Virus record (IMG/VR): IMGVR_UViG_3300005826_000055
Coordinates: 1 to 49,527 of that record
Strand: one strand, 5' to 3'
Source: a virus
Length of the DNA: 49,527 bases
Every line of letters starts with the position of its first letter. Positions within the stretch are counted from its first letter, which is position 1. The notes under the pieces are model-generated. The model worked only from the letters and a program-made list of their open reading frames with translations. It was not told the origin of the DNA and searched no databases. Both the position numbers and the translations under genes were made by a program. Shown here in pieces: positions 7,278 to 12,326 of this stretch.

Positions 7278-8104
7278 CAGAAATTCGCCGCCTCAAGAGT
7301 TGATCGGTCGAGGAATCCCGTGTGCCGGCAAACCTTGCATCCGTCGCCATCGCACTTGGGACATGGGCCGTGACCCTTGCACGTCTTCAGAGTCTTGATT
7401 GCGTTGGACAGAGTTTGCGTTGCGGTATTGATCCGACCCGCGTCCCTGACCCAGGCATGACGGTCCCCGAGAGGCTTGACCTTTCGTCGCCAGAACTGCT
7501 GGACCTCGCGGCATGCGTCGTCGATCTCCTTGTTCATGGCCTTCATCCGATCCGTCGGGCTCATGTCTTCGAGAGCTTCTTCGCCCTCGTAGGACACCGA
7601 CTCCTCAACCGCATCGACCGTCTCGACATCCTCGTCGACCGACTCTTGGCGCCTTTCCAATGCGCGACAGAGCCCCGACACGAACGAACGGGAAAACCCG
7701 CAGACCTTCGACAGTTCGGCAATGGATGCCTGGTTGTACTTTGGGTCGCTCAGCAGTCGCGAGACGATGACCCGCTTGTCGTCCCGCGAGTATCTCAGCC
7801 CGTGCTCGCGGTTGTCCTGCATCGCATCCATGCGGGCCTCGTCCATGGTGCCCGCGTACCTTTCGACCGCAATCTCTTTGATGTTGGTCCTTCGGAGAGC
7901 GGTCAGCCGATGAAAGCCGCGAGTCAGCACATCCCGGTTGCCGACCTGATACGTCCGCATCGGAGGCATCTTCTCCGGCTCGGCCTTGTAGATGTCGATG
8001 TAATCCGAAATCACCTCCTCCGACAGCTTCTTCCTGGGCTGCACATCGTCCAGCACCTCCGGCCGGTCGATACTCATAACCTCCGTCCCTATAAACTTAG
8101 CCAT
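7277..8104 (-). CDS. ParB/Srx-fold DNA-binding protein with DnaJ-like zinc knuckle
   Basis: 275 residues. The N-terminal domain matches the ParB/sulfiredoxin fold, with the GFHR box at 63-66 corresponding to the ParB GxHR (CTPase/nuclease) motif. A KorB-type helix-turn-helix follows (IAELSKVCGFSRSFVSGLCRA). Near the C-terminus is a CPKCDGDGCKVCRHTG knuckle like a half DnaJ zinc domain. In phages such proteins serve as replication-associated or regulatory DNA-binding factors rather than true partition proteins; no ParA is present. The ATG has AAGGAGGG upstream and lies about 24 bases after the -10 of control element copy 1, so this gene is the first of a leftward unit running to 3448. Confidence 0.8.
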   Translation of the reverse strand: MAKFIGTEVMSIDRPEVLDDVQPRKKLSEEVISDYIDIYKAEPEKMPPMRTYQVGNRDVLTRGFHRLTALRRTNIKEIAVERYAGTMDEARMDAMQDNREHGLRYSRDDKRVIVSRLLSDPKYNQASIAELSKVCGFSRSFVSGLCRALERRQESVDEDVETVDAVEESVSYEGEEALEDMSPTDRMKAMNKEIDDACREVQQFWRRKVKPLGDRHAWVRDAGRINTATQTLSNAIKTLKTCKGHGPCPKCDGDGCKVCRHTGFLDRSTLEAANF

Positions 8105-8127
8105 CCTGCCCTCCTTTTCAGGTCCAA

Positions 8128-8156
8128 TTATTACAGATGTCGCACGACATCCCCTC
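8128..8156 (-). promoter_or_regulatory. Control element copy 1: G-box, palindrome, -10 (leftward)
   Basis: Read leftward: GAGGGG (8156-8151), 17 bp containing the perfect palindrome GATGTCGTGCGACATC (8151-8136), then TAATAA (8133-8128). The geometry equals a promoter with a 17-bp spacer whose spacer is filled by an operator. A start site near 8120 would leave an ideal Shine-Dalgarno leader for the ParB-like gene. The element begins right after the stop codon of the preceding gene (8157). Three further copies share this structure. Confidence 0.8.
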
Positions 8157-8534
8157 TCACGGGGTATTGGCTGACTTAACCGGAAGATCTTTGACGCGCG
8201 GCCACACCTTCTCCGCGAATCCTCTGGACCGTTTCGTCACATCCTTGAGCTCGGCGTCCAGGGCGCTCAGCTCATTGAGGATTCGGTCCATCTTGTCGTT
8301 GGCCTCGCCGAGCTTCTTGAGCAGGAACTTGTGGGTGACCTGCTCTGCATCGCCGTTGTACGTCTCGTAGGCCGAATCCAGAACCTTCTCGGCCTTATGC
8401 AGAACTGACATCAGCAGCCGGTTCGTCGACTGGTCCAGCGTCAGGGGAGGCTCCGGTGGCAACGTCTCCGGCGGAGCTTCGGGCGGGGACTGTGGGTGGC
8501 TCGGACTGCTGTTCTCCGCTGGCTGGCTGCTCAT
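8157..8534 (-). CDS. Hypothetical protein, Pro-rich N-terminus and coiled-coil C-terminus
   Basis: 125 residues. The ATG at 8534 has GAGGAG 7 bases upstream. The first 30 residues are a Pro/Glu/Ser-rich tail; the rest is a long amphipathic helix (LLKKLGEANDKMDRILNELS) consistent with a coiled coil. No family recognised. The N-terminal 45 codons overlap, in another frame, the C-terminal part of the upstream gene, and both stretches are low-complexity and Pro/Glu/Ala-rich. It ends just at control element copy 1. Confidence 0.55.
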   Translation of the reverse strand: MSSQPAENSSPSHPQSPPEAPPETLPPEPPLTLDQSTNRLLMSVLHKAEKVLDSAYETYNGDAEQVTHKFLLKKLGEANDKMDRILNELSALDAELKDVTKRSRGFAEKVWPRVKDLPVKSANTP

Positions 8535-8760
8535 TCGCTTGCTCCTCTACGTCCTTTACGATGAATGACTCGATGATCTTCCGTTTCTGCCCGAACATGG
8601 CAGCTACGTCCTCCAGTGCCTGATTAGCTTTCCCGTAAGCGGGGATCAGCGGGCACTCGCGAGCCAACACCCTCAGTGTCAGCTGGACGCGATCAATGCG
8701 CGCCACATCGTGCCCGTCCAGCGTCGTGGTCTTTCCCTTCTCGGTGGTTACGATTCGCAT
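8395..8760 (-). CDS. Hypothetical protein with disordered C-terminal tail
   Basis: 121 residues. The N-terminal two thirds look folded (TTLDGHDVARIDRVQLTLRV, then a helical segment), and the last 45 residues are a Glu/Ala/Pro-rich disordered tail. That tail overlaps the next gene by 140 bases in a different frame. No domain recognised. It follows the small HTH gene in the leftward early group. Confidence 0.5.
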   Translation of the reverse strand: MRIVTTEKGKTTTLDGHDVARIDRVQLTLRVLARECPLIPAYGKANQALEDVAAMFGQKRKIIESFIVKDVEEQANEQPASGEQQSEPPTVPARSSAGDVATGASPDAGPVDEPAADVSSA

Positions 8761-8766
8761 CTTGCT

Positions 8767-9000
8767 TCACTCCTTGGCCTCCACGGCCTGCTTCTGAAAA
8801 TTCGGATTCCCCGCCGGAATCCGATCCTCCTTGTACATCTCGACACTCTCACGCGATACGAGTGGGAACTCTCCACCCACGTACGCCCGCTCAAGCACTC
8901 CACGAGATGCGTAAACCCGCACACTGCTGATCGAGAGGTTCAATTCCCGAGCAGCCTGCGCATACGTGAGCCAGTCTCTCAGTTCCAGTTTCCGTGCCAT
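8767..9000 (-). CDS. Small excisionase/MerR-like HTH regulator
   Basis: 77 residues. Residues 9-45 (WLTYAQAARELNLSISSVRV followed by YASRGVLE) are a winged helix-turn-helix of the AlpA/excisionase/MerR N-terminal type, which binds DNA to control transcription or excision. It is the first leftward gene from a good promoter at 9037-9064, so it is probably made early. Because it is transcribed from a sigma-70-like promoter while the other leftward groups carry the palindromic element, it is a natural candidate for the factor acting at those elements. That link is inference. Another possible factor is the XRE-type protein at 9781. Confidence 0.65.
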   Translation of the reverse strand: MARKLELRDWLTYAQAARELNLSISSVRVYASRGVLERAYVGGEFPLVSRESVEMYKEDRIPAGNPNFQKQAVEAKE

Positions 9001-9036
9001 GCCTCGTTACCTCCTGTACAAATGGTGGCGAATGGA

Positions 9037-9064
9037 ATTATACTGTCGCATATTATTGACGCAA
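9037..9064 (-). promoter_or_regulatory. Leftward sigma-70-type promoter
   Basis: Leftward TTGCGT (9064-9059), a 16-bp spacer and a perfect TATAAT (9042-9037), placed about 37 bases before the ATG of the HTH gene at 9000. The spacer includes TGCGACA directly before the -10, resembling half of the palindrome in the four control elements, so the same protein might bind here. Confidence 0.6.
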
Positions 9065-9083
9065 CCCAGGCGTGAAACCTGGG
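9065..9083. repeat. Inverted repeat in the divergent promoter region
   Basis: CCCAGG (9065-9070) and CCTGGG (9078-9083) flank 7 bases. It lies between the leftward promoter and the rightward gene at 9114, so it could be an operator or a 5'-leader hairpin for the rightward cassette. Confidence 0.5.
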
Positions 9084-9113
9084 GCAATTACCACCTTTTG
9101 AAGGGAGAATCTC

Positions 9114-9770
9114 ATGCGAAGTCTGTTCTCACTCGCCCTGCTTCTGGCACTCGTCGTGCCGGCTCCGGGGCAGACCGTCATCGTCGATGCGGCCGGCGCG
9201 TCGAGCGGCAAGTATTGGATCGAAGTTTCGGTCGTCGACGGCAAAGTGAATGCCGTGGTCGTCAGCTCCGACCAGGTCGTTGTCCTCCGTGGTGAGGACC
9301 CAGGCGGAGGCGGCCCAGTGGACCCGCCTGTCGACAGTGGTATCGCTGCTGTGTCGCTCAAGGCCAAAGACCTTGTGACCGACCCGAAGAAGAGCGCCAA
9401 CGCGGTGAAGGTGAGCGCTGTCTACTCGACCCTCGCGAAGGAAATCGGTAGCCAGTTCACCTACGAGGGTGGAGACGCGCCGTGGCAGAAACTGGCAAAC
9501 GCCACCAAGGTAGTGCGCGCGACAATCCTCGGTGACTCGTCCGACAACTGGGAGCCGTGGGTCGCAGCCATCGGAAAAGCCCTCTCGGCCATGGAAGACG
9601 CCAACAAGCTGGGCTCCGACGAAGAGATGCAGAAAGCCTACCAAGACATCGCAGATGGACTGGTGGCGGACCTGTCGCAGGAAGAGCTCAATCCAATGTG
9701 GATCGAACTCATTATGCAAATCGTCAAACTCATCCTTGAAATGTGGACCTCCGGAGGTTTCGGGGGATAG
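9114..9770 (+). CDS. Exported protein with signal peptide, unknown
   Basis: 218 residues. A clear signal peptide (short basic start, LALLLALVV core, then a likely cleavage after PAPGQ near residue 20) is followed by a beta-rich stretch, a GGGGPVDPP linker near 65-75, and a helical C-terminal domain with DSSDNWEPWVAAIGKALSAM. GGGAG lies upstream of the ATG. It is the first gene of a rightward cassette that runs to a terminator at 11813. The linker and signal type resemble exported planctomycete proteins; a role in host-surface change or in lysis is possible but not shown. Confidence 0.6.
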   Translation: MRSLFSLALLLALVVPAPGQTVIVDAAGASSGKYWIEVSVVDGKVNAVVVSSDQVVVLRGEDPGGGGPVDPPVDSGIAAVSLKAKDLVTDPKKSANAVKVSAVYSTLAKEIGSQFTYEGGDAPWQKLANATKVVRATILGDSSDNWEPWVAAIGKALSAMEDANKLGSDEEMQKAYQDIADGLVADLSQEELNPMWIELIMQIVKLILEMWTSGGFGG

Positions 9771-9780
9771 GAGACATCCA

Positions 9781-10038
9781 ATGCGAAAGTTATCCAAGGA
9801 TTACGAACGTGCATTGGATGCGCTGGTCGATGAGATCTACGAAGCGGCTCTCTACGATCACGACTGGTCGTGGGGCGACCTGGCGGCACACGCCGGCTTG
9901 TCCTACTCGACCATTGTAAAGTTGGGGGAACGGACAACTCGCCTACCCCAGCTGAGGACGATCTACCATTTGGCGAAAGCCGTTGGCATGGATGTCGCTG
10001 TTATCAAACAACGACTCAAAATGCGAAAGGTTGCCTGA
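9781..10038 (+). CDS. XRE/Cro-type HTH protein
   Basis: 85 residues. Residues about 30-70 (WGDLAAHAGLSYSTIVKLG followed by LPQLRTIYHLAKAVGMDV) form a helix-turn-helix of the Cro/C1 type. Such proteins repress or switch phage promoters. It lies 10 bases after the exported-protein gene and its stop overlaps the next start (TGATG). Together with the divergent HTH gene at 8767 it makes this the most likely regulatory switch region of the window. Confidence 0.7.
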   Translation: MRKLSKDYERALDALVDEIYEAALYDHDWSWGDLAAHAGLSYSTIVKLGERTTRLPQLRTIYHLAKAVGMDVAVIKQRLKMRKVA

Positions 10039-10334
10039 TGGCAAAGAAACGAAGAGCAAGGAAGGTGGGCGGCATCACGAAAATCCAACAAATCGTGGAC
10101 TACATGACCGCCCACCCAGACGTCCCATCTCGTGACATATGCGTGCAGTTTGGGGCCGTCAGTTCCCAGATAAGCCAGGCTCGCAAGAGGATCGCGGCGA
10201 GCCAAGGCGGAAACGGATATTCGCACGACGACCCAATTGGCGAGTTAACGAAGGACGTCCGTATCATCAAGAAAATGGGAATCGTACGAGCGAGGCAGGT
10301 GATCTCGCTCATAGAGTCAATCCAAGGAGGATAA
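10038..10334 (+). CDS. Small HTH-like basic protein
   Basis: 98 residues, starting at the ATG that overlaps the previous stop. The N-terminus is strongly basic (KKRRARKVGG), followed by KIQQIVDYMTAHPDVPSRDI and CVQFGAVSSQISQARKR, a winged HTH pattern in which the second part would be the recognition helix. The C-terminus is helical. It probably binds DNA and may work with the XRE-type protein before it. No family name is certain. Confidence 0.55.
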   Translation: MAKKRRARKVGGITKIQQIVDYMTAHPDVPSRDICVQFGAVSSQISQARKRIAASQGGNGYSHDDPIGELTKDVRIIKKMGIVRARQVISLIESIQGG

Positions 10335-10335
10335 G

Positions 10336-11262
10336 ATGCCGACCGACTGGAACCCTGAACTAACGCCATCCCAGGCAGCAATTCGCCTCTGGCAGTACGG
10401 ATACTTTCACGACGGGCAGCTAGGCGAGGAGCAGGAGGCGGTGCATGTCGCCGACTGGGAAAACGGAAGTCTTACTGATGCCCTTGAGTATTTCCAAGGC
10501 AAGTATCACGACACGCTGGCTGCGATGGCCTCGGCCGAAGACGGAGAATTCGAGGACGATGGACTGATTGACCCGTTCACGGAGCAGCTCCTAACGACAC
10601 CACGCTGCGGGTTCCCTGATACCCGCGAGGCAATGAGGTCTCGCTACGGTATCGATCCGGAAGAAGCCAGATGGCCGGACCCATGCAAGGATGACCTGAC
10701 GTTCGCCCGTCTGTTTGACACGATCAACCAGAGCCTCGACAAAGCGGGAACCGATGAGGCGTACAAACTGGCTTGCTGGTCGTGGACGGAAGAGTTGCAG
10801 CTACGATTGCAAGTTGACAATTCGCTCGGCAAGGGTGCGTCTATTTGGGCGGACAAAGGCTCGCTGAGTGGAGGCGTGCTGGCCTGGTCCTACTTGGCCC
10901 AGAACTCGTGTGCTGCTCACCTGGAGCAGCGATATAACACGAAGGTCGACTGGAGCCAGCGATACCTGAGAGCAGTTGCATGCCACGAGATCGGCCACGC
11001 AATCGGGCTCGGGCATCTCAACACGCAATCGAGCCTCATGTACCCGTACGCGAGGATCAGCGTCTATCAGCCACACGCGACTGACATCGCTGCCGCCCTG
11101 CAACTCGGGTACAAGAAACGTACCAACACTCCCGATCCGCCCGACCCGCCGGAGCCACCAACCGGCGATCCGATTGTTCGGACTGAGGTCGTGTTTCAGA
11201 GTGGCAAGCGGGAGTATTTCACCCCAGCCGGATCCGGTGGAGGAAACGGCACAGACTGGTAG
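10336..11262 (+). CDS. Matrixin-type zinc metalloprotease with cysteine-switch propeptide
   Basis: 308 residues. The catalytic zinc site is HEIGHAIGLGH at 217-227, with a matching Met-turn SLMYP at 233-237, the pattern of matrixin metzincins. At 89-95 is PRCGFPD, which matches the cysteine-switch motif (PRCGxPD) that keeps matrix metalloproteases inactive. The N-terminal ~85 residues could be a divergent peptidoglycan-binding-like prodomain (SLTDALEYFQGKYHDT), as in matrix metalloproteases. After the protease a Pro-rich linker (PDPPDPPEPP) leads to a short C-terminal segment ending in Gly/Asn. No signal peptide is seen, so it would need a holin, a lysis event or the virion to leave the cell. 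Possible roles: lysis, entry through a protein-rich envelope, or virion maturation. Confidence 0.8.
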   Translation: MPTDWNPELTPSQAAIRLWQYGYFHDGQLGEEQEAVHVADWENGSLTDALEYFQGKYHDTLAAMASAEDGEFEDDGLIDPFTEQLLTTPRCGFPDTREAMRSRYGIDPEEARWPDPCKDDLTFARLFDTINQSLDKAGTDEAYKLACWSWTEELQLRLQVDNSLGKGASIWADKGSLSGGVLAWSYLAQNSCAAHLEQRYNTKVDWSQRYLRAVACHEIGHAIGLGHLNTQSSLMYPYARISVYQPHATDIAAALQLGYKKRTNTPDPPDPPEPPTGDPIVRTEVVFQSGKREYFTPAGSGGGNGTDW

Positions 11263-11272
11263 GAGAATTTCA

Positions 11273-11734
11273 ATGAGACGAGGGAAGTTACATGCCTGGC
11301 TGCTGATCGCGATGTTCGTCATCGCTTTCGCCGCCATGGTGACGTTCGGCGAGGCAGGGACGAATTGGAACGGCAGTACGCCCAACGTATCCCCCTCCCC
11401 GATTCCGCCGGCGCCTGGTGCCCCGACTATGCAAGCTAGTCTTGCGTCGGCGGATACCACGGCACCCAAGGGAGATCCGGTGCAGCCTGACACCGAATGT
11501 GCGGTGCAATGTGTTCAGCAGGTACAATGCGTCCAAACGCAATACGTGCCTGTCAGGACCGTCCGGTACTACAACGTGGCATCGGCCGCACCGCAGTACA
11601 ACGTTGGATGCGCCGGGGCTGCGGCGGTCAATGTGGGCTGCCAGCGGGTTGGCCTGCTGAACCGCTTCCGCGCGAGACGGGCACTGTTCCGGTCGAACGC
11701 GCAGGCGTATGCTCATGTCGGCTGCGGAGGATAG
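11273..11734 (+). CDS. Exported Cys/Tyr/Val-rich protein, planctomycete-like
   Basis: 153 residues; TAGGAG lies just upstream of the ATG. An N-terminal membrane signal (HAWLLIAMFVIAFAAMV) precedes a Pro-rich linker and a mature part with repeated Cys-Val-Gln and Tyr-Val motifs (CAVQCVQQVQCVQTQYVPVR), then Gly/Cys clusters and an Arg-rich end (LLNRFRARRALF). Exported proteins with this composition are common in Planctomycetes; function unknown. It is the last gene of the rightward cassette and is followed by a strong terminator. Lysogenic conversion or a lysis accessory role are both possible. Confidence 0.6.
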   Translation: MRRGKLHAWLLIAMFVIAFAAMVTFGEAGTNWNGSTPNVSPSPIPPAPGAPTMQASLASADTTAPKGDPVQPDTECAVQCVQQVQCVQTQYVPVRTVRYYNVASAAPQYNVGCAGAAAVNVGCQRVGLLNRFRARRALFRSNAQAYAHVGCGG

Positions 11735-11771
11735 CCATCTCTTCTCCGCAACCGTGGCACGGAGGTCAGAA

Positions 11772-11813
11772 GGGCGTCAGGCTCGGTGCATTGCCTGGCG
11801 CCCTTTTCTTTTT
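11772..11813 (+). terminator. Rho-independent terminator of the rightward 9114-11734 cassette
   Basis: GGGCGTCAGGC (11772-11782) pairs with GCCTGGCGCCC (11793-11803) through 11 pairs including one G-U, with a 10-base loop and the T-rich tail TTTTCTTTTT (11804-11813). It separates this cassette from the convergent leftward gene ending at 11820. Confidence 0.85.
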
Positions 11814-11819
11814 GCCGCT

Positions 11820-12311
11820 TTACGCCTGCGCGGCTTTTTCGGCGACCTCTAAGACGTTGTCCATTTTGGACGACACCAGATTGATGGCTTCGATCAAGTT
11901 CGTGCCTTCGCAAAGGCAGGGTCTCTTGTCCAACGCATCGACCAGTCTCGATAACGCTGCCGAATTTTCGGTAATGGCAGCTATTGCGCTTTTGTTCAGG
12001 ATAACCAGTTCGGATTGGTTGAACCGTTCCAGTTCGGTGACACGATTTGTAATCCTCTGCTCTCGCTCAATTGCGTTCCTTTCAGCGCGTTCTTCTCTGG
12101 TCCACGAAGCCCAGACAAAGAAGACTACGAGTGCTACAGGGAACCCGAAGTCTTTCAGTAGCGAATGCCACTCAGACTCAGCGGCAGCCGCTGCCCCGAG
12201 AACCGCGAATAGCGAACTCCCGATCCCAATTTTCATTCCCGCGCTGAACATTCTCTTTGTCTTTCCTTGGATTAACGTAGGTCCCATGGAACCCGCTCCA
12301 ATCTCCCCCAC
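11820..12311 (-). CDS. Membrane protein with coiled-coil tail (holin-like candidate)
   Basis: Up to 163 residues from a GTG at 12311. An ATG about 20 residues in (MFSAG), preceded by AAGGAAAG, is a good alternative start. One or two membrane segments: a Gly/Ala-rich stretch (GSSLFAVLGAAAAA) and FPVALVVFFVWASW. The cytoplasmic C-terminal part is a long charged helix (REERAERNAIEREQRITNRV) ending in a CLCEG motif. Single-span proteins with coiled-coil tails in this position are often phage holins or spanin-like proteins, but sequence alone does not decide. It is the last gene of the leftward tail region, just downstream of the fibre gene. Confidence 0.5.
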   Translation of the reverse strand: MGEIGAGSMGPTLIQGKTKRMFSAGMKIGIGSSLFAVLGAAAAAESEWHSLLKDFGFPVALVVFFVWASWTREERAERNAIEREQRITNRVTELERFNQSELVILNKSAIAAITENSAALSRLVDALDKRPCLCEGTNLIEAINLVSSKMDNVLEVAEKAAQA

Positions 12312-12326
12312 CCGTGCTCCCTTCCG

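Noticed and set aside
7322-8179. Rightward open frame of 285 codons opposite the ParB-like gene
   Set aside because: Antisense shadow; the ParB-like gene has a clear GFHR motif, HTH and Shine-Dalgarno.
8137-8370. Rightward MSHD(I/T)P peptide start repeated at 8137, 20115, 31290 and 45608
   Set aside because: It looks like a recurring protein N-terminus, but it is only the translation of the palindromic control element; the following residues share nothing.
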